NCBI RefSeq assembly: GCF_003732665.1
Contig: NZ_MOBP01000003.1
Coordinates: forward strand, 255,051-319,050
Source of the DNA: Pseudomonas frederiksbergensis
GTDB taxonomy: Bacteria > Pseudomonadota > Gammaproteobacteria > Pseudomonadales > Pseudomonadaceae
Direction of reading: 5' to 3'
DNA: 64,000 bases
Positions within the stretch are counted from its first letter, which is position 1. Each line of letters starts with the position of its first letter. Both the position numbers and the translations under genes were made by a program. Below are positions 48,271 to 58,192 of this stretch, piece after piece. The notes under the pieces were generated by a model. The model was not told the DNA's origin, ran no database searches, and worked only from the letters and a program-made list of their open reading frames with translations.

Positions 48271-50130
48271 ATGGCGACCTCTTCTCAGGCAACACCTCAA
48301 GATTGCGCGCCAGGCGTCTGGCTGGCGACCGCCGACACCCAACGCTACCAACAAGTGGAACAGCGGGTGGTCGGGCAACTGCTGCAAACCCTGCTGTATG
48401 AAAACGTGCTGCCTTACCGTCACTCACCGCTGAGTGGCAGCCAATACCGTTTTGTCGTCAGCGGCGTCGATGCGCAGCAACAGCCAGTGGAATACCACTG
48501 CACCGGTTTGCTCAGCGCCAGTTTCGAACTGATCCGCCTGGATTACGCCAGCCTTGAGCGCGTCGATGCCAATGGCAAGCACAGCCAGCCGCATCTGCAC
48601 CAAGCCCTGGCCGAACTGCTCGGCGAACTTCAAGACAGCCCGCACCTGCCACGTTTCACCCATGAACTGGAACAGACCCTGCTCAAGGACCTGCAATCGC
48701 GCAGCCAGGGTTTTCAAGCGGCCCTCCCAAGCCATCAACTGGACGTCGATGCGCTGGAACAGCACTTCATGGACGCCCACAGCTACCACCCTTGCTACAA
48801 GTCGCGCATCGGCTTCTCGCTGAAGGACAACGCTAATTACGGGCCGGAATTCGCCACGCCGGTAGCCATCGTCTGGCTCGCCGTGGCGAAAACCTGCGGG
48901 GCGATGAACATATCCCAACACCTGAATTACGACGATTTCATTCAGCGGGAATTCGGCCGTCAACGCTGGCAGGAACTGGCTGAAAGCCTCACCGACCAAG
49001 GCAAGTCCATGGGCGACTATTGGCTGATGCCGGTGCATCCGTGGCAGTGGGAAAACGTCGTCGTCCCGGTGTTCTACCCGGAACTGGTCAGCGGCGAAAT
49101 CATCCATTTGGGCACCACGGATGATCGCTACAAAGCACAGCAATCGATCCGCACCCTGGCCAACGTCACGGACAAACAGCGGCCCTACGTCAAGCTCGCA
49201 CTGAGCATGACCAACACCTCCAGCACCCGCATCCTGGCCCGGCACACGGTGATGAACGGCCCGATCATCACCGACTGGCTGCACCAGTTGATCCGCAGCG
49301 ACAGCACCGCCCGTGACCTCGGTTTTGTGATTCTCGGCGAAGTGGTCGGCGTCAGTTTCGACTACGACCATTTGCCGGCGACGCGCATGTCCCAGGCCTA
49401 CGGCACCATGGGTACCTTGTGGCGCGAAAGCATTCACCAATACCTGGAAGCCGATGAGCAAGCCGTGCCGTTCAATGGCCTGAGCTCGGTGGACAATCGC
49501 TACGGCGACGGCGAGCAGACGCCGTTTATCGACGCCTGGATCCAGCAATACGGCCTGCACGCCTGGACCCGTCAACTGGTGCAGGTCGCGGCATCGCCGA
49601 TCATTCACATGCTCTACGCCGAAGGCATCGGCATGGAATCCCACGGCCAGAACATCGTCCTCATCGTCAAGCAAGGCTGGCCGCAACGCATTGCCCTGAA
49701 AGACTTCCATGACGGCGTGCGCTATTCCCCGCAACACCTCGGCCGCCCCGAACTCGCCCCGAGCCTGGTGCCGCTGCCCGCCAGCCACGCCAAGCTCAAC
49801 CGCAACTCGTTCATCCTCACTGACGACGTCGATGCAGTGCGCGACTTCTCCTGTGATTCGTTCTTCTTCATCGCCCTGGCCGAGATGGCGATTTTCCTGC
49901 ATCAGCACTATCAACTGGCGGAAAGCGAGTTCTGGCAGATGACTGCCGAGGTCGTCACCGGTTACCAGGACGCACATCCGCAACACCGTGCGCGTTATGA
50001 AGCGTTTGATGTGTTCGCGCCGTTCTATGAAGTCGAAGAACTGACCAAACGTCGCCTGCTCGGTGATGGCGAACGTCGGTTCAAAAAGGTGCCGAACCCG
50101 CTGCACGCTTTCCGGCCGCAATCATGCTGA
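48271..50130 (+). CDS. acsC: NIS siderophore synthetase AcsC (IucA/IucC family)
   Basis: 619 residues. It is the second of three citrate-activating synthetases and adds the diaminobutyrate arm or second citrate in achromobactin assembly. Motifs are SYHPCYKSRIGFS (HP-x2-K), MPVHPWQWENVVVP, TRILARHTVMNGPIITDW and MESHGQNIVLIVKQGWPQRI with ALKDFHDGVRY. An ATG 6 bases earlier (48265) sits too close to the AGG ribosome site, so 48271 is preferred. It overlaps acsB by 7 bases. Confidence 0.9.
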   Translation: MATSSQATPQDCAPGVWLATADTQRYQQVEQRVVGQLLQTLLYENVLPYRHSPLSGSQYRFVVSGVDAQQQPVEYHCTGLLSASFELIRLDYASLERVDANGKHSQPHLHQALAELLGELQDSPHLPRFTHELEQTLLKDLQSRSQGFQAALPSHQLDVDALEQHFMDAHSYHPCYKSRIGFSLKDNANYGPEFATPVAIVWLAVAKTCGAMNISQHLNYDDFIQREFGRQRWQELAESLTDQGKSMGDYWLMPVHPWQWENVVVPVFYPELVSGEIIHLGTTDDRYKAQQSIRTLANVTDKQRPYVKLALSMTNTSSTRILARHTVMNGPIITDWLHQLIRSDSTARDLGFVILGEVVGVSFDYDHLPATRMSQAYGTMGTLWRESIHQYLEADEQAVPFNGLSSVDNRYGDGEQTPFIDAWIQQYGLHAWTRQLVQVAASPIIHMLYAEGIGMESHGQNIVLIVKQGWPQRIALKDFHDGVRYSPQHLGRPELAPSLVPLPASHAKLNRNSFILTDDVDAVRDFSCDSFFFIALAEMAIFLHQHYQLAESEFWQMTAEVVTGYQDAHPQHRARYEAFDVFAPFYEVEELTKRRLLGDGERRFKKVPNPLHAFRPQSC

Positions 50131-50897
50131 GGACCAATCTGCTGAAGCAGAAACTCCACAAGGGTGAGCCGGCCTACGGTCTGATCAGTTCGATTCCATC
50201 GCCAGCAGCCATCGAGTTGATTGCCGAGGCCGGGTTCGATTTCGTGATCATCGACACGGAACACGTGCTAATCAATCCGCAAACCGTGGAGAACATGATC
50301 CGCACCGCCGAGAGCTATGCCATCACGCCACTGGTGCGGGTCGCGGACCTCAATCCGAAAACCATGCTGCGCCTGCTCGATGGCGGCGCCCAGGGCATCG
50401 TGTTGCCGATGATCGAAGGCCCCGAGCCTTTGGCCGAAAGCATCCGCGCCTGCAAATACCACCCCCATGGCGGTCGCAGCCTGAATGCCGGGCGCCCCGG
50501 TGCGTTCGGTAAACACAGCCTCGCGGAATACATCGGCCTGGCCAACGAACAAATCATGGTCGTGGCGATGATCGAGAGCGCCGAAGGCGTGCGCCGCGCA
50601 GCAGAGATTGCCGCCGTGCCGGGGCTGGACATGATCCTCGAAGGCGCTGCGGATTTGTCGCAATCGATGGGCTTGCCGTGGCAGATCGACCGGCCCGAAG
50701 TGCAAGCCGCGCTGCTCAGCAGTTGGCAAGCCGCCAACGCGGCGGGCGTGCCGTACTGCGCGATTCCACGCCAGCCGGGCGACCACGAACGCTGGTTGGC
50801 TCGCGGCGTTAAAAGTTTTGTTTTGGGTGACGAGCGTGGCATCGCTTTTCGTGCCCTCCAGGCCAAGTTGGCCGCCACTTCAGCAGAAGGAAAATAA
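50124..50897 (+). CDS. acsB: HpcH/HpaI-family aldolase AcsB
   Basis: 257 residues, a TIM-barrel metal-dependent aldolase of the HpcH/HpaI (citrate lyase beta-like) family. Motifs are FDFVIIDTEHVLINPQTVEN, GAQGIVLPMIEGPEPLAES and VVAMIESAEGVRRAAEIAAV, then LEGAADLSQSMGLP. Every achromobactin cluster carries this gene between acsC and acsA. Its exact step is not firmly known; supply of a carboxylate precursor such as citrate is a common suggestion. It is followed after 4 bases by acsA. Confidence 0.88.
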   Translation: MLRTNLLKQKLHKGEPAYGLISSIPSPAAIELIAEAGFDFVIIDTEHVLINPQTVENMIRTAESYAITPLVRVADLNPKTMLRLLDGGAQGIVLPMIEGPEPLAESIRACKYHPHGGRSLNAGRPGAFGKHSLAEYIGLANEQIMVVAMIESAEGVRRAAEIAAVPGLDMILEGAADLSQSMGLPWQIDRPEVQAALLSSWQAANAAGVPYCAIPRQPGDHERWLARGVKSFVLGDERGIAFRALQAKLAATSAEGK

Positions 50898-50901
50898 TCC
50901 G

Positions 50902-52731
50902 ATGAACTTCACCACAATGGCCGCCGACAGGGTGATGCAGGATCTGGTCGATTGTTTGCTGGCCGAACATTTTTTCGGGACCGAGCCGCTGAACCTGACG
51001 GCGGCCGCTGCCGATCAGCCGTTTACCGGGTTGAGCGCCGAGCAGCGCGTCTGGGAATGGCAGGGGTCAATCTTCGTCGCCCTGCGCCCCGGCATCACCC
51101 AGCAATGGGAGAAAGTACCGGGCACGCCAGTGTTGGTTCGCCAGGATCAGCAACTGACGGAGCTGTCCCCGGAAGCCTTCATGACCCAAGTGCTGGCCGG
51201 GATGACCGACCGCTATCAGGACAATGAAAAGGGTTTTGCGCTGTTCCTCGACGTGCTGCGCACCAGCGTGCGCCAGACCGAATTGTCCCTGGCCCATCGG
51301 GTCAACAGCGAGCGCTTGCTGGAAAAGAGCAACGCCGATTTTTTCCTGACCATGGAGCAATGGGCGTCGCTGCGTGATCGTCCTTACCATCCGCTGGCCA
51401 AAGCCAAGCAGGGGTTGAACGACGCGGAATATCAGCACTATCAGGCTGAATTCGCCCGCCCGGTGGCGCTGAACTGGGTCGCCATCGACCGCACGTTGCT
51501 GCAATGCGGTGACGGCGTGACCGACCTGGCGCAGCAGCGTCCCGCCGATTACTTGTTGCCATTCGCGCTGCACGCCGGCCTGCAACACGAGATGCAGCAG
51601 CGGGGCATTTACGAAAGCCATATCGCACTGCCGGTGCACCCGTGGCAGTTCGACCACGTGCTGCAAGCGCAACTCGGTGATGCTTTCGCCAAGGGCGATT
51701 GTCAGCGCCTGGACTTCACCGACGGTGATTTCTACGCCACCTCGTCGTTGCGTTCGATGACTCCGTGCTTCAACAGCGCCGACTACCTGAAGTTGCCGAT
51801 GGCGATCTATTCCCTCGGCGCTTCGCGTTACCTGCCGGCAGTAAAAATGATCAACGGCGGCTTGAGTGAAAAGCTGCTGCGTCAAGGCTTGGACAAAGAC
51901 GAAACCCTGCAACAGAAACTGCACCTGTGCGATGAAACCAAGTGGTGGGCGTTCATGCCGCCGGACGCCACGCTGTTCGACGAAGCGCCGCGTCACCTGG
52001 CGGCCATGGTCCGTGGCTATCCACCGGCGCTACTGGAAGATAAAGACACCCGACTGATCCCCATGGCCGCCCTCGGCACGCCGCTGCCCGGCAGCAATCA
52101 GCACTTCTTCGATGACTGGATGGCCTACCGTCAACTGCCGGCCAACGCCGCGTCGGTGACGACCCTGTTCCGCGAGCTGGCTCACAGCTTCTTCGACATC
52201 AACCTGCGGATGTTCCGTATCGGCATGCTCGGCGAGATCCACGGGCAGAACGCCGTACTGGTGTGGAAGGCCGGTCATGCCGAGGGCTTGCTGCTGCGCG
52301 ATCACGATTCGCTGCGCATCTTTGTGCCGTGGCTGGAACGCAACGGTTTGGCCGATCCGGCGTACCGACTGAAGAAGGGCCACGCCAACACGCTGTATCA
52401 CGAGCGCCCGGAAGACCTGTTGTTCTGGCTGCAGACCCTGGGGATTCAGGTCAACTTCCGCTCGATCATCGAAACCCTGGCGCTGGTTTACGCGCTGCCG
52501 GAACGTGGTTTGTGGACGGCAATGGGCGAAGTGTTGAACGAGTTGATTGACACCATCGACTTCGACACCGAAGCTCGGGCGATGATTAAACAGCAATTGT
52601 TCGAAGCACCCCACTGGCCGCAGAAGTTGCTGCTCACCCCAATGATCGAGCGTGCGGGCGGTCCCGGCAGCATGCCGTTTGGCAAAGGCCAGGTGGTGAA
52701 CCCTTTCCACCGGTTGCATCGTGAAGACTGA
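50902..52731 (+). CDS. acsA: NIS siderophore synthetase AcsA (IucA/IucC family)
   Basis: 609 residues. The third IucA/IucC enzyme of achromobactin assembly. Motifs are RDRPYHPLAKAKQGLN (HP-x2-K), ALPVHPWQFDHVLQAQ, SLRSMTPCFNSADYLKLPMA, and GEIHGQNAVLVWKAGHAEGL with LLRDHDSLRIF. The ATG at 50902 comes after AAGGAAAATAATCCG. The 3' end overlaps the GTG start of cbrA by 11 bases, which couples biosynthesis to uptake genes. Confidence 0.9.
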   Translation: MNFTTMAADRVMQDLVDCLLAEHFFGTEPLNLTAAAADQPFTGLSAEQRVWEWQGSIFVALRPGITQQWEKVPGTPVLVRQDQQLTELSPEAFMTQVLAGMTDRYQDNEKGFALFLDVLRTSVRQTELSLAHRVNSERLLEKSNADFFLTMEQWASLRDRPYHPLAKAKQGLNDAEYQHYQAEFARPVALNWVAIDRTLLQCGDGVTDLAQQRPADYLLPFALHAGLQHEMQQRGIYESHIALPVHPWQFDHVLQAQLGDAFAKGDCQRLDFTDGDFYATSSLRSMTPCFNSADYLKLPMAIYSLGASRYLPAVKMINGGLSEKLLRQGLDKDETLQQKLHLCDETKWWAFMPPDATLFDEAPRHLAAMVRGYPPALLEDKDTRLIPMAALGTPLPGSNQHFFDDWMAYRQLPANAASVTTLFRELAHSFFDINLRMFRIGMLGEIHGQNAVLVWKAGHAEGLLLRDHDSLRIFVPWLERNGLADPAYRLKKGHANTLYHERPEDLLFWLQTLGIQVNFRSIIETLALVYALPERGLWTAMGEVLNELIDTIDFDTEARAMIKQQLFEAPHWPQKLLLTPMIERAGGPGSMPFGKGQVVNPFHRLHRED

Positions 52732-53635
52732 TCTTCAACCTCACCCCTCCAGGCGCACGCTGTTGCGCCTGTCTTTGGGGATGCTCGCACTGAGGTATTC
52801 GATACCGGCGTGGGCGCAATCCGACGCCGCGCCGTTGCGGGTGATCACCCTGTTTCAAGGGGCCACCGACAGCGCCGTGGCGTTGGGCGTTACCCCGTGC
52901 GGCATCGTTGATTCCTGGAGCGAAAAACCCACGTATCACTATTTGCGTTGGGCGTTGCAGCAGGTACCCCATGTCGGGCTGGAAACCCAGCCCAGCCTGG
53001 AGGACATCGCGCTGCTGAAACCGGACGTGATCATCGCCTCGCGCTTTCGCCATGAACGCATCGCCCCGTTGCTCAAGCAGATCGCCCCGGTGGTGATGCT
53101 GGATGAGGTCTTTGAGTTCAAGAAGACCTTGGCGCTGATGGGCATCGCCCTGTACCGCAAGCAGCAAGCCGATGAGTTGCTGGGCCAATGGCAACAGCGT
53201 GTGGCGCAACTGCGCCTGCAATTGCAGCAGAAGTTCGCCGGGCGCTGGCCGCCCACGGTGTCGATTCTGGATGTGCGTGAAGACCACATCCGCAGCTACT
53301 TGCCGGCGAGTTTTCCGGGCTCGGTCATCAGTGAGTTGGGTTTTGACTGGAGTGAAGCAAGCAGGGCGGCGAGCGGGGTGTCGATCAAACTCACCAGCAA
53401 GGAAAGCCTGGCGGTGGTGAATGCCGATATTTTCTTCATCTTCTTGCGCGCGGAGAAAGCGGCAGTGCAGCGAAACTACGAAAGCCTGGTGCAGCACCCG
53501 CTGTGGCAGCAAATGCGTGCGCCCCAGCAGGGGCAGGTGTGGCGGGTCGACGGCGTGGCCTGGAGCCTGTCGGGCGGCATGCTCGGGGCGAATCTGATGC
53601 TCGATGACGTTGCGCGTCTGGTGACTGCTTCATGA
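52721..53635 (+). CDS. cbrA: Periplasmic ferric-siderophore binding protein CbrA
   Basis: 304 residues from a GTG codon. The N-terminus [18 protein letters not shown] followed by IPAWAQS is a signal peptide with a twin-arginine-like SRRTLL motif. The mature part is a FhuD/FepB-type class III binding protein ([20 protein letters not shown], then [20 protein letters not shown]). It would capture ferric achromobactin in the periplasm and hand it to CbrBCD. It overlaps acsA and cbrB. Confidence 0.9.
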   Translation: MKTDLQPHPSRRTLLRLSLGMLALRYSIPAWAQSDAAPLRVITLFQGATDSAVALGVTPCGIVDSWSEKPTYHYLRWALQQVPHVGLETQPSLEDIALLKPDVIIASRFRHERIAPLLKQIAPVVMLDEVFEFKKTLALMGIALYRKQQADELLGQWQQRVAQLRLQLQQKFAGRWPPTVSILDVREDHIRSYLPASFPGSVISELGFDWSEASRAASGVSIKLTSKESLAVVNADIFFIFLRAEKAAVQRNYESLVQHPLWQQMRAPQQGQVWRVDGVAWSLSGGMLGANLMLDDVARLVTAS

Positions 53636-54621
53636 GCAACGGGTTGAAGCTGTGGAGCGCGGGCGTTGTGTTGCTGTTGAGTTGCGTATTGAGTTTGGCG
53701 GTCGGCGCAACGTGGATTCCGTTGTCGCAGGTTTTCGCCGCGTTTGTGCATCCCGATCCCTTGAGCGTCAGCCATGTATTGGTGACCACCACGCGCCTGT
53801 CGCGGACCTTGATGGCGATCGCCGTCGGCGCGAGCCTCGCGGTGGCTGGCGCGTTGATGCAGGCCCTGACCCGTAATCCCCTGGCGTCTCCCGGTCTGTT
53901 CGGAATCAACGCCGGGGCGACGTTTTTTATCATCCTCGGTTCCTCGCTGTTCTCCCTGGCGTCCCCGGATGCCTGGCTGTGGTGCGCGTTTATCGGCGCG
54001 GCGGTGGCGGGGAGTCTGGTGTGGTTGATCGGCAATATGGGGCAGGGCAGTCTCAGTCCGTTGCGCATCGTGCTCGCGGGCGCGGCCATGGCGGCGCTGT
54101 TTTCGGCGTTCAGCCAGGCGTTGCTGGTGGTGAATCAGGATGGGCTGGACACGGTGTTGTTCTGGCTGGCCGGTTCATTGACCGAGCGCAGCCTGTCCGT
54201 CGCGGCGCCGTTGCTGCTGTGCGGTGTGCTTGGATTGTTCGGCGCGATGTTGCTGGCGGGGCAGGTCAACGTGCTGAACGCGGGTGAAGAGATTGCCACT
54301 GGCCTGGGACAGCGCACGGGTTTGATCCGCTTGATGATGGCCGTGCTGGTGGTGTGTCTGGCGGGCAGTGCCGTGGCGTTGGCGGGCAGCATCGGGTTTA
54401 TCGGTTTGCTGGTGCCGCACATGGTGCGCAAGGGCTTGTCCATCGACCATCGCTGGTTGCTGCCGGGGTCTGCGCTGTTGGGCGCGATTGTTCTGTTGCT
54501 GGCGGATACCTTGTCGCGGGTGCTGATCCTGCCGCAAGAAGTGCCGGTGGGCGTGATGACCGCACTGTTCGGCGCGCCGTTTTTCATTCTGTTGGCGCGG
54601 CGTGGAGGTCGTTATGGATAA
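53632..54621 (+). CDS. cbrB: FecCD-family permease CbrB
   Basis: 329 residues, about nine to ten membrane helices. Family motifs are [40 protein letters not shown] and the coupling segment [20 protein letters not shown]. It forms one half of the permease heterodimer with CbrC. It overlaps cbrA by 4 bases and cbrC by 8. Confidence 0.92.
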   Translation: MSNGLKLWSAGVVLLLSCVLSLAVGATWIPLSQVFAAFVHPDPLSVSHVLVTTTRLSRTLMAIAVGASLAVAGALMQALTRNPLASPGLFGINAGATFFIILGSSLFSLASPDAWLWCAFIGAAVAGSLVWLIGNMGQGSLSPLRIVLAGAAMAALFSAFSQALLVVNQDGLDTVLFWLAGSLTERSLSVAAPLLLCGVLGLFGAMLLAGQVNVLNAGEEIATGLGQRTGLIRLMMAVLVVCLAGSAVALAGSIGFIGLLVPHMVRKGLSIDHRWLLPGSALLGAIVLLLADTLSRVLILPQEVPVGVMTALFGAPFFILLARRGGRYG

Positions 54622-55645
54622 GGTCCTGACCTGGCGTCGCAGCGGGTTTTCCCGGCGGATCAATGTCGCAACGTTGTGGCGGCTGTTGGTTGCCGTGATG
54701 GTGACCGCGCTGATCATGCTTGGCTCGCTGTCCCTGGGCAAAGTCATGTTGTCGCCTCTGGAAGTGCTGCGGATCCTGTTGTCGAACCAGGACGCGAGCC
54801 TGACGTTTATCGTTGAGCAACTGCGATTTCCGCGCCTGCTGCTGGCGGCGTTGGTGGGTGCTGCGCTATCGGTGTCCGGGCTGATCCTGCAAAGCATCAT
54901 CCGCAACCCATTGGCCTCGCCGGATTTGCTCGGCATCACCAGCGGTGCGAGTGCGGCGGCGGTGTTGTATCTGTCGTTTTTCTCGGTGGCGTTGGGTCAG
55001 CAGTATCTGCCACTGGCGGCGATGCTCGGCGCGGGCCTGGCGGCATTGGCGATCTATTTGCTGGCGTGGAAGCAGGGGACTTCACCGCTGCGGCTGGTGT
55101 TGATCGGCGTCGGCATCTCCGCGATGTTGACCGCCGCCACCACGTTCATTCTGGTGTTCAGTCCGCTGACCACGACCCTGTCGGCTTATGTCTGGCTGAC
55201 CGGCAGCGTGTACGGTGCCAGTTGGCCGGAACCGCTGGCGTTGGGTAAATGGTTGCTGGGCATTTGCCCGCTGCTGGTTTTTCTCGCTCGGCAGGTAATG
55301 GTGCAACAACTGGATGACAGCCTCGCCCAGGGCATCGGCGTGCGCGTGCAGTGGCTGCGAGCGGGTTTGTTGCTGGTCAGCGTGGCGTTGGCCGGTGCGG
55401 CGATTGCCTGGGGCGGGGCGATTGCGTTTGTCGGGCTGATTGCGCCGCACATTGCCAAGCGTCTGGTGGCGCCGGGTTTCGGTGGTCAAGCGGTGATGGC
55501 CGCGCTGGTCGGCGCCAACCTTGTGGTGCTGGCCGACCTCGCCGGGCGCACGCTGTTTTTGCCGCTGGATTTGCCCGCCGGGATTTTTGTCGCCGTACTG
55601 GGCACACCCTTTTTTCTCTATCTGTTGGTTAAACAACGTCATTAA
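54614..55645 (+). CDS. cbrC: FecCD-family permease CbrC
   Basis: 343 residues. Motifs are [40 protein letters not shown], and [20 protein letters not shown]. The ATG at 54614 follows GGAGG; a GTG 12 bases upstream is less well placed. It is the second permease subunit of the ferric-siderophore importer. Confidence 0.92.
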   Translation: MDKVLTWRRSGFSRRINVATLWRLLVAVMVTALIMLGSLSLGKVMLSPLEVLRILLSNQDASLTFIVEQLRFPRLLLAALVGAALSVSGLILQSIIRNPLASPDLLGITSGASAAAVLYLSFFSVALGQQYLPLAAMLGAGLAALAIYLLAWKQGTSPLRLVLIGVGISAMLTAATTFILVFSPLTTTLSAYVWLTGSVYGASWPEPLALGKWLLGICPLLVFLARQVMVQQLDDSLAQGIGVRVQWLRAGLLLVSVALAGAAIAWGGAIAFVGLIAPHIAKRLVAPGFGGQAVMAALVGANLVVLADLAGRTLFLPLDLPAGIFVAVLGTPFFLYLLVKQRH

Positions 55646-55657
55646 GGAATGCAACGT

Positions 55658-56449
55658 ATGACGTCGATTGCAAGTCGCGGCCTGACCCTGAGTTATCAGC
55701 GCCAGGTGATTATCGACGCGCTGGACATGCAACTGCCCCAAGGCAAGATTTCGGTATTGATCGGCAGCAACGGCTGCGGCAAAAGCACCTTGCTCAAATC
55801 CTTCGCCCGATTGCTGAAACCGCAGCAGGGTTCGGTGATTCTCAACGGGGTGGATATCCAGCAGAAATCCACGGCGGCGGTGGCTCGGGAATTGGCGATT
55901 TTGCCCCAGACGCCGAGCGCGCCGGAGGGGATTACTGTCCGGCAATTGGTGGCGTTGGGGCGTTATCCGTATCAGAGCTGGATGCAGCAGTGGTCGGCGG
56001 AAGATGAAGCCATGGTCAACCGCGCCCTGGCGCAAACCAGCCTGTTGGCCCTGGCGGATCGGCCGGTGGACGCGTTGTCCGGCGGGCAACGCCAGCGTGC
56101 GTGGATCGCCATGACCCTGGCCCAGGACACCGGCATCGTGCTGCTCGACGAGCCGACCACGTTCCTCGACCTGGCGCACCAGATCGAAGTGCTGGACCTG
56201 CTGCGCGACCTCAATCGGCTGGAAAACAAAACCATCATCATGGTGCTGCACGACCTCAACCTGTCCTGCCGTTACGCCGACCACATGGTGGCCGTGCACA
56301 ACCAGACCGCGTTCGCCCAGGGCCGGCCCGATGAGGTGTTGACCGAGGCGCTGGTCAAAACCGTGTTCGACCTCAATTGCCGGATCATCCCCGATCCGTT
56401 CTTCGGGACGCCGTTGTGCATTCCGTTTGGCCGGGAACTGCCGCAATGA
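55658..56449 (+). CDS. cbrD: Ferric-siderophore ABC transporter ATPase CbrD
   Basis: 263 residues. Walker A is [16 protein letters not shown], the signature is [20 protein letters not shown], and Walker B is [19 protein letters not shown]. The H-loop lies in [15 protein letters not shown]. The ATG at 55658 lies 9 bases after AAGGA; the ATG at 55649 touches the ribosome site and is less likely. It powers CbrBC. Confidence 0.94.
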   Translation: MTSIASRGLTLSYQRQVIIDALDMQLPQGKISVLIGSNGCGKSTLLKSFARLLKPQQGSVILNGVDIQQKSTAAVARELAILPQTPSAPEGITVRQLVALGRYPYQSWMQQWSAEDEAMVNRALAQTSLLALADRPVDALSGGQRQRAWIAMTLAQDTGIVLLDEPTTFLDLAHQIEVLDLLRDLNRLENKTIIMVLHDLNLSCRYADHMVAVHNQTAFAQGRPDEVLTEALVKTVFDLNCRIIPDPFFGTPLCIPFGRELPQ

Positions 56450-57231
56450 ATCTGGCGGGGCATTTCACTGAGGCAGAGTGGGCGGTGCTGTCCGGCGGGT
56501 TGCGGCTCAAGGACAGCGCCGAGCGCGATCCGCTGCGAGCGCTGATGGCCAGGGACTTGTTGCAAGAAGAGGTGTGCGAGCAATTGCTGGACACGTTGGG
56601 ACCGATCATTGGCTCGCCAACCCGGGCGATTACTGCCTCGCTGTTGGGCAAGCGTTTGTCGTTCCTGGCGACTGGAGCGTGTTTGTATGCGATGTCGGTG
56701 TACGACAAAGGGTTGCTGTTGTCCCTCGACAACACGGTGGTCGAATTCGGCCACGATGATGGCTTGTGGACCTCGTCGTTCCCGCTGCTTCACGGTCAGC
56801 CGCTGACCTATGGCGTCAACGAGCGCGAAGCCTGGCGCGAGGCCCTGGTGCAGGCGCTGTTCGCCGGATTGCTGAAACCGTTGTGGCAGACCTTCAACAA
56901 AGTCACGGGTGTGTCCCGGCGCATCCTCTGGGAAAACACGGCGGTGCGGGTGTATTCGCTGTATGAAAAACGCATGGCGAAAATCGACGATCCAGTGACC
57001 CGCGAGCGTTATGAAGCGGATTTTCAGTGGCTGCTCACCCAAGCCGAGCCGGCGCTGTTTGGCCTCGATTACAACCCGCTGAGCCATTTCCGCCGGCCGC
57101 CGACATTGGTGGACGAAGGGCAGCGCAGCATTCGTTTTCGCCGCACCTGTTGCTTCTATTATTTGGCTACTGAGCCTGCGGAATACTGCTCGACTTGCCC
57201 ATTGCTGCGTCCGGGGAAAAAGTGCCGATGA
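56446..57231 (+). CDS. FhuF-like siderophore-iron reductase
   Basis: 261 residues, start overlapping the cbrD stop (ATGA). The C-terminal cluster motif is [20 protein letters not shown], that is Cys-Cys-x11-Cys-x2-Cys, one residue longer in the first gap than E. coli FhuF as recalled. These cysteines bind a [2Fe-2S] cluster that reduces ferric siderophores in the cytoplasm so that iron is released. Co-transcription with the importer fits that role. Confidence 0.85.
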   Translation: MNLAGHFTEAEWAVLSGGLRLKDSAERDPLRALMARDLLQEEVCEQLLDTLGPIIGSPTRAITASLLGKRLSFLATGACLYAMSVYDKGLLLSLDNTVVEFGHDDGLWTSSFPLLHGQPLTYGVNEREAWREALVQALFAGLLKPLWQTFNKVTGVSRRILWENTAVRVYSLYEKRMAKIDDPVTRERYEADFQWLLTQAEPALFGLDYNPLSHFRRPPTLVDEGQRSIRFRRTCCFYYLATEPAEYCSTCPLLRPGKKCR

Positions 57232-57863
57232 GTTACCTGATCAACCCTCGCCAGCAACGGGTCAGCCCGGAGTTGATCGATAAATACCGGGCGATCCCAT
57301 CGTCCACCATCGGCCATTTTTCCGACCACGGCTTCCTGCGCGGAATCAAACCGGTGTTCAACGACATCCGAATGGTTGGCAACGTGGTCACGGTCAAAGT
57401 CTTCCCGCCGGATGGCAGCGTTTTGCGTGAAGCGTTGTTGCTGAGTGAGCCGGGGGATGTGCTGGTGATCGAATGTGTGGGCGATCAAGAGTGCGGTTGT
57501 TGGGGCGAATTGCGGACCCTGGCCGGGTTGATCAAGGGGTTGGCTGGGGTGGTGGTGTCCGGCGCGGTGACCGATGTCAGCGCGCTACGCCAACATGGAT
57601 TGCCGGTGTTTTGTCGCGACGTGAGCGCGTTCACCACCCGGGGCATTGGCGTCCGAGGGGAGGTGAATCAGCCGATCCAGGTTGGCGAAATTCGGGTGCA
57701 ACCGGGGGATTTGGCCATCGGTGACGATGACGGCGTGTATATCCTCGACGCCGGGCGTACGGCCGATCTACTGCCGGGATTATTGGCCAAAGAAGAAACC
57801 GATCAACGCCGCCGCGCAGAATTCCTCCAAAGACTCGCAACCCGACGTACCCAGAACCTGTAG
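57228..57863 (+). CDS. RraA-family protein at the end of the siderophore operon
   Basis: 211 residues, start overlapping the previous stop (ATGA). The fold is that of RraA and of 4-hydroxy-4-methyl-2-oxoglutarate/oxaloacetate aldolases: SSTIGHFSDHGFLRGIKPVF, GDVLVIECVGD, VVVSGAVTDVSALRQHGLPV, then GDLAIGDDDGVYILD. In active aldolases the segment reads GAVRD; here Arg is Thr, so usual activity is doubtful. The stop codon TAG lies inside a REP element. Its role in the siderophore pathway is unknown; a link with citrate or 2-oxoglutarate supply is conceivable. Confidence 0.8.
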   Translation: MSYLINPRQQRVSPELIDKYRAIPSSTIGHFSDHGFLRGIKPVFNDIRMVGNVVTVKVFPPDGSVLREALLLSEPGDVLVIECVGDQECGCWGELRTLAGLIKGLAGVVVSGAVTDVSALRQHGLPVFCRDVSAFTTRGIGVRGEVNQPIQVGEIRVQPGDLAIGDDDGVYILDAGRTADLLPGLLAKEETDQRRRAEFLQRLATRRTQNL

Positions 57864-57932
57864 GAGCGAGGCTTGCCCGCGAAGGCGTCCTCACTGGCGC
57901 TAAAAGCTTCGCGGGCAAGCCTCGCTCCTACA
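57859..57932. repeat. REP doublet (REPIN), type B, overlapping a stop codon
   Basis: The core is TGTAGGAGCGAGGCTTGCCC, with an inverted copy around a loop of about 24 bases. The first REP provides the TAG stop (57861-57863) of the RraA-like gene. From its end to 58192 (about 260 bases) no gene is seen; the interval should hold the promoter of the next operon. TCGGTCAG occurs twice there (about 58013 and 58075). Confidence 0.9.
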
Positions 57933-58192
57933 GGGATCCGTGTGTTTCATCGATAGAGATCAGCGTTTTTCATCGAGCTATTGCCGCGCAACGCAGCAAT
58001 ACTTTGATTCTTCGGTCAGTTTTTTTGTAACAGGTTGTTTGCCGCAAGCGCAGAAACCTATAAAGTTAACCTTTCGGTCAGCTTTGCACTGTCAACACAG
58101 CCTTTTGCTTCGTCCAAAAGCGCTCCTGCAAGACTCGAGATCCCCAGAACATAACCAGAAGGGCGGACCCATAACCGCCCAGAGGATGATCC

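Noticed and set aside
48424..50121. Long minus-strand frame opposite acsC
   Set aside because: The plus strand carries well-conserved IucA/IucC motifs; the antisense product matches nothing known.
37605..58192. Genomic-island attachment sites flanking the siderophore locus
   Set aside because: I looked for a copy of the tRNA-Asp 3' end near the right border and for an integrase; neither is present.
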